64,000 bases of DNA, taken from NCBI RefSeq assembly GCF_001439925.1, contig NZ_LMBV01000005.1:113379-177378 (forward strand), in the 5' to 3' direction. This document shows, piece by piece, positions 26,166-34,291 of the stretch (position 1 is the stretch's first letter; the number at the start of each line of letters is the position of its first letter). The notes under the pieces are model-generated. The model made no database searches. It was not told where the DNA came from and worked only from the letters and a program-made list of their open reading frames with translations. Position numbers and translations under genes: made by a program. Source of the DNA: Peribacillus muralis. GTDB lineage: Bacteria > Bacillota > Bacilli > Bacillales > DSM-1321.

Positions 26166-26837
26166 ATGAGAATCTCAGAATTAAAATCAAAAGCTCTTTT
26201 TTCTTTAAGAGGTAAATGGGGAGTAGCCGTTTCGCTTATTTTACTTCTGTTCTTGATTACTGTCATTTTACCTTTTATCGTCGAGGTGATCGGAAGCGGC
26301 GGATTTACAAAGTGGTTCGCGCAAGAAGGAACGCCTATATGGTCGGATATATTCGGAATGGTACTGTCTATCGCCCTAATACCGCTGACTATAGCGACCA
26401 GTTGGTTTTACCTGGATCTAGTCAGGGATGGAAACCCTGATATTCCAGAGGTATTTGCTATCTATAAAGATGGAAAAACTTCTTTTAAGATGATCGGTGC
26501 TTCAATTTTACAAGCTATATTCATATTTTTATGGTCATTATTATTACTCATTCCAGGTATAATAAAAGGCATGTCCTATTCGCAGCTGTTTTTATTATTG
26601 AAGGATCATCCAGAATATACAGTGCTTGAAGCAATTGCTGAAAGCAAAAAAAGGATGAATGGTCTTAAATGGAAATACTTCCTTATGAATCTAAGCTTTA
26701 TCGGGTGGGGAATTCTTTGTATGTTCACGCTGGGGATCGGATTACTATGGTTGATTCCTTATATCGGAACAACACTTGCAGCATTTTATAATGAATTAAT
26801 TGTCCCCCAAGAAGACGAGCAACAAATAGAAGGATGA
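26166..26837 (+). CDS. DUF975 family membrane protein
   Basis: A 223-residue integral membrane protein of the uncharacterised DUF975 family. The N-terminus MRISELKSKALFSLRGKW and the internal GIIKGMSYSQLFLLLKDHPE are typical of the family. About five membrane segments are seen (roughly residues 20-40, 60-85, 110-135, 165-195). GGGGAG precedes the ATG at slightly long spacing. It stands alone between a gene-free stretch and a terminator. No function can be given. Confidence 0.8.
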   Translation: MRISELKSKALFSLRGKWGVAVSLILLLFLITVILPFIVEVIGSGGFTKWFAQEGTPIWSDIFGMVLSIALIPLTIATSWFYLDLVRDGNPDIPEVFAIYKDGKTSFKMIGASILQAIFIFLWSLLLLIPGIIKGMSYSQLFLLLKDHPEYTVLEAIAESKKRMNGLKWKYFLMNLSFIGWGILCMFTLGIGLLWLIPYIGTTLAAFYNELIVPQEDEQQIEG

Positions 26838-26845
26838 AGCCTGTG

Positions 26846-26875
26846 ACCGATAGCAAAATGGCTATCGGTTTTTTA
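26846..26875 (+). terminator. Intrinsic terminator after the DUF975 gene
   Basis: ACCGATAGC pairs with GCTATCGGT across an AAAATG loop and runs into six T residues. Confidence 0.92.
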
Positions 26876-27030
26876 TTTGTGCCTTTTGCCAGCTACCATC
26901 ATGCATGCGTTGACCTGTTATTAAACGGAAGGTTATATGTTTCCTCCGTCATCTCCCTAAAAAAGGATAAATGGTAATTTCAACTGATGTATAATGGAAT
27001 GGTGAGTTTGCAATTTAGGGGGATTACATA

Positions 27031-27210
27031 GTGAGTAGTTTTAATTTGGCAGATATGATTTATCAATTGTTTTTGCTTGCATTTTTAATCTTGATCATTG
27101 CTGGTGCGATATCCTTCTTCCGATCCATCAAGCACCGGAAAACGAGACTGGATATCATGGAAAAGAAGCTGGATGCTTTACATGAACAGCTAAAACGGGG
27201 TACAGATTGA
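27031..27210 (+). CDS. Small membrane protein, DUF4083-like
   Basis: A 59-residue protein with one membrane helix (about residues 10-30: IYQLFLLAFLILIIAGAISF) and a charged coiled-coil-like tail (RLDIMEKKLDALHEQLKR). The pattern of a short N-terminus, one helix and a basic FFRS junction followed by a heptad-like tail fits the DUF4083 small membrane proteins of Bacillus. The GTG at 27031 follows AGGGGGAT at good spacing and a perfect terminator follows the stop. Its role is unknown. Confidence 0.7.
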   Translation: MSSFNLADMIYQLFLLAFLILIIAGAISFFRSIKHRKTRLDIMEKKLDALHEQLKRGTD

Positions 27211-27231
27211 GCATGTTACGGCGGTCAGGAT

Positions 27232-27273
27232 ATAGACAAACTCCATCATGGTCGAGTTTGTCTATATTTTTTA
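27232..27273 (+). terminator. Intrinsic terminator after the small membrane protein
   Basis: A perfect 12-bp stem, ATAGACAAACTC with GAGTTTGTCTAT, around a ten-base loop, followed by ATTTTTT. Confidence 0.95.
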
Positions 27274-27815
27274 GGTTTCAGGCACTTGCTTTTGAACGGG
27301 CGATCAGCAGGCGGAAGGCGACGGGCCAGTCATTTATAATGACGATACAATTCCTGCAAGCGGTTGAAGATGCTTCGCTTCCGTTTCAATTTAACTAAAT
27401 TGGATGGAACGGTCAGTGGGTGCGACCGGGAAAACGCTGACATTCATGTCGCTTAAGGTGTACAGATTGTACCCTATCCCAATTCTACTTCTTTTCCGAT
27501 TGTCAAAACATCTATGTCCTATTCGCTTTCTCAATTATTTTCCAGTTACGTGAATGATTTAAAGTCAATTAGGTGAAAAGGTGCCTTATATGCATCGAAT
27601 CCTATAATCTAAAGTAACCTTAAGTTGAGGTGTCTAGGTTGGATAGAGTAGTATGAAAAAGTAGAACGTTTTGTACCTCGGCATGCTTATGCTCATAAGG
27701 GACATGCTAGCGTCATTTTTTGGTCTGATGGGCTAGGAACAGTAGCCTTGCAAGCTGAAAAAGTGATGAATTTCTTTATGAAGAAGTGAGCCTCGAAAAG
27801 TGAAAGGATGTTATT
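27274..27815. other. Gene-free stretch, possible gene fragment
   Basis: No intact gene is seen. At about 27660-27788 one frame reads an uninterrupted but promoterless fragment (YEKVERFVPRHAYAHKG, then FWSDGLGTVALQAEKV) that starts right after a stop codon and lacks a start or ribosome binding site. It looks like the 3' remnant of a gene that I cannot identify. The remainder holds no repeat or RNA signal that I recognise. Confidence 0.35.
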
Positions 27816-28475
27816 ATGAATTTAAAGCTGCAATTAACGATGGCCTTTATAGTGAGTGTGCTTGCCTTAATCGGATTCAGTTTCATGGCATTTGCCATAA
27901 GTGCCAATGATTACTTGAATTTCGACAGTAAGGTGATGGCCCTTATACAGGGATGGGAGTCACCGCTTTTGACAGGCATCATGAAGTTCTTTACTTACAT
28001 AGGTTCAACCGGTTCGATAATTGTCCTCTCCTTGTTCATTTTGTTTTTTCTATATAAGGTATTGAAGCATCGTTTGGAGTTAGTTCTGTTCATTGTCGTC
28101 ATGGCTGGGTCTCCGCTCCTTAATGTACTGGTTAAGCTTTGCTTTCAACGGACAAGACCCGATTTACATCGTCTCATTGAAATAGGAGGCTACAGTTTCC
28201 CAAGCGGACATGCAATGAATGCCATGTCATTATACGGGATTCTCACATTTTTGTTGTGGCGGCACATCAAGGCTAGGTGGGGAAGGATTGTCTTGATTGT
28301 GATAGGCACAATGATGATCCTAGCAATAGGAATAAGTCGCATCTACTTGGGAGTCCATTATCCTAGTGATATAATAGCTGGCTATTTGGCTGGCGGTTTT
28401 TGGATTGCGATATCGATTTGGTTCTTCCAAAGGCATCAAGACCGCCGGAAGGATAAAAGAAATGAAAAAAATTAA
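27816..28475 (+). CDS. PAP2-family membrane phosphatase
   Basis: A 219-residue membrane phosphatase of the type 2 phosphatidic acid phosphatase family. All three catalytic motifs are present: KLCFQRTRP, PSGHAMN and SRIYLGVHYPSDIIAGY, containing the conserved Arg, His and Asp residues. About six membrane segments are predicted. Relatives dephosphorylate undecaprenyl pyrophosphate (BcrC type) or phosphatidylglycerol phosphate (PgpB type); the substrate cannot be told from sequence. AAAGGATG precedes the ATG at 27816. The DedA gene follows after 56 bases, so the two may share a transcript and a role in lipid recycling. Confidence 0.88.
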   Translation: MNLKLQLTMAFIVSVLALIGFSFMAFAISANDYLNFDSKVMALIQGWESPLLTGIMKFFTYIGSTGSIIVLSLFILFFLYKVLKHRLELVLFIVVMAGSPLLNVLVKLCFQRTRPDLHRLIEIGGYSFPSGHAMNAMSLYGILTFLLWRHIKARWGRIVLIVIGTMMILAIGISRIYLGVHYPSDIIAGYLAGGFWIAISIWFFQRHQDRRKDKRNEKN

Positions 28476-28531
28476 ATGGCTGGCTAAGTAACTGGCGGCA
28501 TAAAGTTTCATTACAGTAAGGGGCGTTTGAA

Positions 28532-29146
28532 ATGGTAAACTGGATTACGGAATTCATGAATGATTTTGGTTATATAGGTATCTTTCTTTTAATAGCATTG
28601 GAAAATATTTTTCCTCCCATCCCATCGGAGGTCATCCTGACTTTTGGCGGTTTCATGACAACGACAGCCAATATGACGATTTTTGGCGTAGTGATTGCTG
28701 CAACCTTTGGTTCAGTGGCGGGAGCGGTCATCCTTTATTGGATTGGTTCGATTCTTGATGTGAAAGTCATCGAAAGGTTCGTTGAAAGGTGGGGGCACAT
28801 TTTTCGGTTAACGGTATCTGACGTCCATAAAGCGAACGCATGGTTTGAAAGGTACGGGGCATGGACCGTGTTCTTTTGCAGGCTCGTTCCATTGATCAGG
28901 AGCTTAATCTCACTGCCAGCAGGGATGTCGCATATGAACTTTTGGCTATTCCTGCTATATACAACATCCGGAACGTTAATTTGGAACATCATTTTAGTGA
29001 ATATCGGGGCGGCTGTTGGATCTTCGTGGGAAGATATCGTGCAGTATATGGACATTTATTCAAACATCGTTTATGCCATATTAGCCTTGCTAGTGATCTC
29101 TTTCGTTGTCTGGATATTCAGAAGAAATAAAGGCAAGGTGGAATGA
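28532..29146 (+). CDS. DedA family membrane protein
   Basis: A 204-residue DedA/SNARE-associated-Golgi family protein. The motifs ENIFPPIPSEVILTFGGF near the N-terminus and FCRLVPLIRSLISLPAGMSHM in the middle are characteristic. Members flip undecaprenyl phosphate (B. subtilis UptA) or phosphatidylethanolamine (PetA). Its position beside a PAP2 phosphatase fits undecaprenyl-phosphate recycling, but this is inference. AAGGGGCG precedes the ATG. Confidence 0.87.
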   Translation: MVNWITEFMNDFGYIGIFLLIALENIFPPIPSEVILTFGGFMTTTANMTIFGVVIAATFGSVAGAVILYWIGSILDVKVIERFVERWGHIFRLTVSDVHKANAWFERYGAWTVFFCRLVPLIRSLISLPAGMSHMNFWLFLLYTTSGTLIWNIILVNIGAAVGSSWEDIVQYMDIYSNIVYAILALLVISFVVWIFRRNKGKVE

Positions 29147-29194
29147 TCCAAGCGTATAAATGATTGTTTTTAAAAAAAATAGCAATTTGAAGGA

Positions 29195-29228
29195 GATGCC
29201 GTCTGTATTTTTGCAGGCGGCATTTTTT
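29195..29228 (+). terminator. Intrinsic terminator after dedA
   Basis: ATGCCGTCTG pairs with CAGGCGGCAT around a short T-rich loop, followed by six T residues. Confidence 0.9.
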
Positions 29229-29896
29229 ATTATGCCCTGTCCTCGATCCTTTTTACTTCGCGTTTCACACCTTTTCATGCCTCGTGAGTATAACTAATTC
29301 CTATCCAATTCCTACAGTGCATGACGATTTATACAATGAACGTTACATTGCACTGCAGGCGCTCCCTTATCCAGAGGCGGTCCGTGAGCCTCCTTGGCTT
29401 TCAGCCTGCGGTGTCTCACGTAGACACGCATTTCCCGCAGGAGTCTCGCACCTTCCGTTCCATTCCACTGTGCGTGAAGACAAAGAAAGGATTTACAATG
29501 CCAATAGTTTTGGGAATTGCACTTTAACCGTTCCATTCCACATTGCTTTATAAAGAGATAAGATCTCTATTGCCTATAGTTTAGATGATTTGTACCTCGA
29601 CCGTTACATTGCACTGCAGGCACTCGCTTCATTCCACTCTACATTGAAACGCTAATACAATTCTGTTAACCAACCGAAATGTTAGTCTGAAGGAAATGGT
29701 GATTCCATCTTTTTTCTCACGCACAGTGGAAAGCGACATTCAATATCCAAATTCTCTAAAAGGCCATCCAGTATACTGACTCGTTTTCACCCATTTGATC
29801 TGATTGATAGGAGCTGAGGAAGAAGGGAAACACAGAATAAAGGGTATCTCCTTTGGACAAAATGAGTGAAACGAAAAAGGAATGAGGTTCGGTGCG
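29229..29896. repeat. Gene-free stretch with a dispersed-repeat-like element
   Basis: A 20-bp sequence, CGTTACATTGCACTGCAGGC, occurs at 29341-29360 and again at 29602-29621. CGTTCCATTCCAC-type segments recur near 29457 and 29528. A GTGTCT/AGACAC dyad sits at 29411-29427. GC-rich, pyrimidine-biased sequence with the CGCAGG-GTCTCGCA flavour is typical of mobile intergenic repeats in Bacillaceae. Short open frames run through it in several phases, but none has a ribosome binding site. The final 200 bases before the germination operon show nothing recognisable. Confidence 0.55.
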
Positions 29897-31528
29897 ATGG
29901 TTTCTTTTTTCAAACAAAAAAGACAAATGAAGCAGCGCGATGCGAAAAAGGAAGATCAAGGACAATCCAAAACTGTGGATTATATTGAAAGTTCCCTTTC
30001 CGCCAATATGGAAATCGTAAAGCAAAAAACGGGAGACAGCCCGGACATCATTATCAGAACGTTGAAAATCAGTCAAGATCCTGAAATAAAAACGACCATT
30101 GTGTATGTCCAGGGATTAATTGATAATCCTAGCGTTACAGACTTTCTAATCGAATCTATCATGAAGAACCCTCATCTATCGGAGAAAATACTTCCGCAAA
30201 AAGCGTTAGAGGTAATAACTGAAGACGTCGTTTCCCTCGGTGGTGTAGCGACCGTCAACGATTGGGAGAAATTGTTTTTGTCTTTATTATCAGGCGATAG
30301 CATCATTTTTGTTGATGGGATAAACACGGCGCTAGTGGCCAGTACAAAAGGGGGAGAAAGGCGCTCGATTCAAGAACCGAGCACTCATTTGACTGTCAGG
30401 GGATCGAGAGAAGGCTTTACGGAATCGAATGTAACGAACATTGCCATGTTGCGCCGCATCATCAACAGTCCGGATTTATGGATCGAGTCGATGAAGATTG
30501 GAACGGTGACAAAAACGGATGTTTCGATCATGTATATAAATGGAATTGTGAAAAAAGAGATCGTTGAGGAGGTCAAGAAACGCTTAAAACGAATAAACAT
30601 TGATAGCATTCTTGAATCGGGATATATTGAACAATTGATAGAAGATCAGGTTATGACCCCTTTTCCTACCCTTAATCATACGGAAAGGCCTGATATGGTC
30701 GCAGGAAATCTCCTCGAAGGCAGAGTCGCGATATTCGTTAACGGGACGCCATTTGTCCTCGTGGCACCTGCGTTATTCGTCCAATTTTTCCAGTCCGTCG
30801 AAGACTACTATAATCGGTTTGACATTGCAACAGCCACACGTTTTTTACGGATTATCGTTTTTATCATTTCGGTCGTCGGACCGGCTTTATATGTTGCAGC
30901 AACGACTTTTCATCAGGAAATGATACCGACGAAATTGCTGGTCATCGTCGCGGCGCAAAGGGAAACGGTTCCTTTGCCGGCCGTCATTGAAGCACTTCTC
31001 ATGGAAATTACCTTTGAAATCCTGAGGGAGGCGAGCCTTCGGATGCCAAAGGCGGTTGGTTCGACCATGTCGATCGTCGGTGCACTTGTAATCGGGCAGG
31101 CGGCAGTCCAGGCGGGGATCGTATCCCCGGCAATGGTCATCATCGTTTCGATCACGGCGATTGCCAGCTTTGCAACCCCATCCTACTCGATTGCCATATC
31201 GGCCCGGTTAGTACGTTTCGCCTTTATCCTTTGTGCCGGCATAATAGGGTTCTATGGGATGATTCTAGCCTTCATCATTCTCATCGTACATTTATGCAGC
31301 CTGCGCTCATTCGGGGTCCCGTATATGTCACCGCTTGCACCGCTGAACACGCAAGGATTAGGTGACACATTCTTCAGAAGACCGATGTGGGCGTTCAAGG
31401 AAAGGCCCAAACTAATAAGCTCCAAAAATAACCTGAAACGGGAAGGCGAAAATCAAAGACCACTGCCTCCTGAATCTCGTGGAATGAAAACATCAACCGA
31501 GAGAAAAGGTGATGGAAATGAATCGTAA
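29897..31528 (+). CDS. Germinant receptor subunit A (GerA family)
   Basis: A 543-residue spore germination protein of the GerAA/GerKA family. The hydrophilic N-terminal half (about residues 1-270) includes the family stretch VYVQGLIDNP, and the C-terminal half holds about five membrane segments followed by a basic, proline-containing tail. It sits in the spore inner membrane and forms a germinant-responsive channel with the B and C subunits. An ATG at 29882 is too close to any ribosome binding site; the ATG at 29897 with GAGG nine bases upstream is preferred. The gene overlaps the next one by eleven bases. The germinant specificity cannot be read from sequence. Confidence 0.9.
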   Translation: MVSFFKQKRQMKQRDAKKEDQGQSKTVDYIESSLSANMEIVKQKTGDSPDIIIRTLKISQDPEIKTTIVYVQGLIDNPSVTDFLIESIMKNPHLSEKILPQKALEVITEDVVSLGGVATVNDWEKLFLSLLSGDSIIFVDGINTALVASTKGGERRSIQEPSTHLTVRGSREGFTESNVTNIAMLRRIINSPDLWIESMKIGTVTKTDVSIMYINGIVKKEIVEEVKKRLKRINIDSILESGYIEQLIEDQVMTPFPTLNHTERPDMVAGNLLEGRVAIFVNGTPFVLVAPALFVQFFQSVEDYYNRFDIATATRFLRIIVFIISVVGPALYVAATTFHQEMIPTKLLVIVAAQRETVPLPAVIEALLMEITFEILREASLRMPKAVGSTMSIVGALVIGQAAVQAGIVSPAMVIIVSITAIASFATPSYSIAISARLVRFAFILCAGIIGFYGMILAFIILIVHLCSLRSFGVPYMSPLAPLNTQGLGDTFFRRPMWAFKERPKLISSKNNLKREGENQRPLPPESRGMKTSTERKGDGNES

Positions 31529-32741
31529 AAGACTCGTTCTGCTCTTGATGCTGATGGGCACCACATTCACCTCCGGCTGCTGGGATAAGACGGAGTTGAA
31601 CGAAATGGCGATCGTTTCGGCAGTTGGAATCGACAAAAATGAAGCGGGAAGGTTGGTGGGAACGTTTCAAATCATTAATCCCGTCAATGTAGCGGGTTCA
31701 CTCCAGGGCGGAGGGGGAACCAATCCCTCCATCTCGATTTACAGGGCCACTGGCGATAATGTGCTTGAACTGGATAGTAACGCCTCAACCAAAATATCGC
31801 GTGATATGTATTTTGCGCATGCTAACCTTGTCGTCATAGGTGAGGATGTTGCAAAGGAAATGGGGATTAACTCCATTTTTGATGCCTTTGAGCGCTCCCC
31901 GGAATTCAGGGCGACTACGAGGATCGTAATTGCCCGTGGCGTAAAAGCAAAGGATCTCGTTGAAACGTTGACGGCAATCGATAAGGTATCAGCTGAAAAA
32001 GTGATTAAAACGATTGAATCGACGGAAAAGCAACAAGGTGGAAGTATCACGATCAACCTTCAAGAAGTGATCAAGAATCTCGTCAGCTCCGGAAAAGAAC
32101 CGTTAATCAGTGGTTTTACAGTGAGGGGTAATACCAATAAAGAGAGTAAAATAGAAAATACCCAAACCTCCAATATGGCAGCAAACCCAAATGCTGTTGG
32201 CATAGGTGTATTTAAAGACGGCAAATTGATTGACTGGCTGGATGGTAACCAGGCAAAAGGAACGATGTGGGTGTTGGATAGGATTGTGAATACGAATGTT
32301 AACATCGATTGGGAAGGTAAAAAAGACGCAGTCACCTATCAGGTGCTTCGTCAAAAAACAAACGTCAAGCCAAAGATGAAAAACGGTAAACCGAAAATGT
32401 ATATTACGGTCCGCGCCGAAGGAGATATCCGCGAAGTGAATGCTCCTATTGATCTTGCCAGTCCACATGGTTCGATAGACATCGAAAAGAAGCTAGCAAA
32501 GGATATAAAGAAGGATATGGAGGATGCGATCAAACTGGCCCAAAAAAACAAATCGGACATTTTTGGCTTTGGTGAACTCATCCATGAGACTCATCCAGCG
32601 TACTGGAAAAAGCATGAAAAGGATTGGGATGATGTGACTTTCCCTAAGCTGGAAGCAGAGGTGCAGGTCGAGGTCTTCATCCGCCGCACGGGAATACGCA
32701 ATAAGCCGTATCTTTTGGATATTAAGAAGGGTGATCAATAA
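31518..32741 (+). CDS. Germinant receptor subunit C lipoprotein (GerC family)
   Basis: A 407-residue Ger(x)C-type lipoprotein. The signal peptide ends in TSGC, with a lipidated Cys followed by WDKTELNEMA, the signature of the family. Three alpha/beta domains are expected as in B. subtilis GerBC. The ATG at 31518 has AAGG eight bases upstream; upstream GTG and ATG codons in frame lie within that site. It overlaps the A-subunit gene and precedes the permease-like B gene, so the order is A-C-B rather than the A-B-C found in gerA of B. subtilis. Confidence 0.9.
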   Translation: MNRKRLVLLLMLMGTTFTSGCWDKTELNEMAIVSAVGIDKNEAGRLVGTFQIINPVNVAGSLQGGGGTNPSISIYRATGDNVLELDSNASTKISRDMYFAHANLVVIGEDVAKEMGINSIFDAFERSPEFRATTRIVIARGVKAKDLVETLTAIDKVSAEKVIKTIESTEKQQGGSITINLQEVIKNLVSSGKEPLISGFTVRGNTNKESKIENTQTSNMAANPNAVGIGVFKDGKLIDWLDGNQAKGTMWVLDRIVNTNVNIDWEGKKDAVTYQVLRQKTNVKPKMKNGKPKMYITVRAEGDIREVNAPIDLASPHGSIDIEKKLAKDIKKDMEDAIKLAQKNKSDIFGFGELIHETHPAYWKKHEKDWDDVTFPKLEAEVQVEVFIRRTGIRNKPYLLDIKKGDQ

Positions 32742-32762
32742 TGGAAAGGAAGTGACATCCAC

Positions 32763-33908
32763 ATGGAAAAGGCAAAAATCAGCGGCTACCAGCTGTTTGT
32801 CCTTATTTTCTTGTTTGAAATGGGCAGTGCACTTTTGGTTCCTCTTGCAGGTGAAGGGAAACAAGGTGCCTGGCTAGTCATTCTCATTGCGATGATCGGC
32901 GGCATCTTATTGTTTTTCGTTTATTATGCCCTTTTTCAATATTACCCAAATCAGATTTTGACTGAATTTGTAAGGAGTATATTGGGCAACTTTTTAGGAA
33001 GGATCGTCGCTTTTTTATACATCCTTTATTTCATGTATCTTGCGGCACGGGTATTGAGGGATTTCGGAGAAACGCTGCTTACCGTTGCCTACCCACACGT
33101 TCCGTTATTCTTTGCCAACGCAGCATTCATTTTAGTCGTGATCTATACGGTTCGTAAAGGGATAGAGGTATTGGCAAGGACGAGCGAACTATTCTTTGTC
33201 CTCGAGAATGTGCTTTTCCTGACATTCATTCTGCTGACCATCGTTTCAGGGATGATCCATTTGAACAACCTGAAGCCCGTGCTAGAAATCAATGGTGTCG
33301 AGATGGTGAAAATGGCCTTCTCCAAAACGATTTTCTTTCCTTTTGGCGAACTCATTGTCTTTTTAATGATATTCCCTTATTTGAACGAACCACAGCGACT
33401 GAAAAAAATTGGTGTCGGCGGATTGGCTTTAAGTGGGATTTTCCTCTCTTTCACAATGGCAGTGAATATTGCGGTGCTTGGAGTGGACCTTACGTTACGG
33501 TCACAATATCCGTTGCTGACCCTCATTCAATCAATTGAGGTCGCTGGATTTTTGGAACGGCTCGATGTTTATTTTTTGTTGAAGCTAATGATTGGCGGGT
33601 TCATTAAAATAACTGTTTTCACCTATGTAGCGGTAACCGGAACGGCCAATGTGTTCAATGTGAAACAACCATCGCGGCTTGCCTATCCGGTCGGCTTCGT
33701 CATATTGCTCGTATCGATCGTGATAGCCAGCAGCTATAGTGAGCATATACAAGAAGGGCTAAGTGCCGTGCCGGTGTATATCCACCTACCATTCCAGGTG
33801 ATCATTCCTCTCCTTCTCCTGATCATTGCTTATTTCAAGAATCGAAAAAAAAGCAACAAGCACCAGCAGCATAAAACGGAACTAAAAGGTGGAGTTGAAG
33901 GAAAATGA
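32763..33908 (+). CDS. Germinant receptor subunit B (GerB permease family)
   Basis: A 381-residue membrane protein of the spore germination permease family (amino-acid transporter fold). The N-terminus KAKISGYQLFVLIFLFEMGSA is typical and about ten membrane segments follow, ending in a basic tail (FKNRKKSNKHQQHK). It binds the germinant in the receptor complex. AAGGAAGTG precedes the ATG. It overlaps the next gene by four bases. Confidence 0.9.
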   Translation: MEKAKISGYQLFVLIFLFEMGSALLVPLAGEGKQGAWLVILIAMIGGILLFFVYYALFQYYPNQILTEFVRSILGNFLGRIVAFLYILYFMYLAARVLRDFGETLLTVAYPHVPLFFANAAFILVVIYTVRKGIEVLARTSELFFVLENVLFLTFILLTIVSGMIHLNNLKPVLEINGVEMVKMAFSKTIFFPFGELIVFLMIFPYLNEPQRLKKIGVGGLALSGIFLSFTMAVNIAVLGVDLTLRSQYPLLTLIQSIEVAGFLERLDVYFLLKLMIGGFIKITVFTYVAVTGTANVFNVKQPSRLAYPVGFVILLVSIVIASSYSEHIQEGLSAVPVYIHLPFQVIIPLLLLIIAYFKNRKKSNKHQQHKTELKGGVEGK

Positions 33909-34138
33909 AATTCTTCGGTATTACGATATTATTGCTCGTTCCTTTAGTGCTCTTTTCTTTAGGCATGGATATTCTTTTAGGATTTGATTTGGATAATTCG
34001 GTTAAACATGCCTTTAACCCGTTTTTGGTAAAGGACCGTGCCGAACTAATACTGTTCTTGATCCTTCTTGTCATCCTCGTGTTTAGTTTCATTTATCGAA
34101 AAAAAAAGAAAGACAACAAACCGAAGGGCCAACAATGA
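33905..34138 (+). CDS. Germinant receptor D-subunit-like small membrane protein
   Basis: A 77-residue protein with two membrane helices (about residues 3-23 and 47-64) and a basic C-terminus (YRKKKKDNKPKG). Small two-helix D subunits are encoded in or near many Bacillus ger operons and modulate receptor activity. Its four-base overlap with the B-subunit gene makes it part of the operon. Sequence conservation in such proteins is low, so the assignment rests on size, topology and position. Confidence 0.7.
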   Translation: MKFFGITILLLVPLVLFSLGMDILLGFDLDNSVKHAFNPFLVKDRAELILFLILLVILVFSFIYRKKKKDNKPKGQQ

Positions 34139-34291
34139 AAGCTTACATAGCCATATCCGCATGATAGATGAACTCCATTTCAAATCTTGGTTTGAATTAG
34201 GGTTTGTCTTTTTTCTTTTTTACCACCCTGTTCATCACTTTCATAGTATGATGATGGTTACATAGAAAACCTCAGGAGGGAGGTCTGCCAT

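Noticed and set aside
27207..27398. 63-codon frame after the small membrane protein
   Set aside because: It begins in the stop of the preceding gene, runs through a perfect terminator hairpin and lacks protein-like features.
29284..29553. Overlapping frames of 60-90 codons on both strands
   Set aside because: They run in several phases through the dispersed-repeat-like element, with no ribosome binding site.
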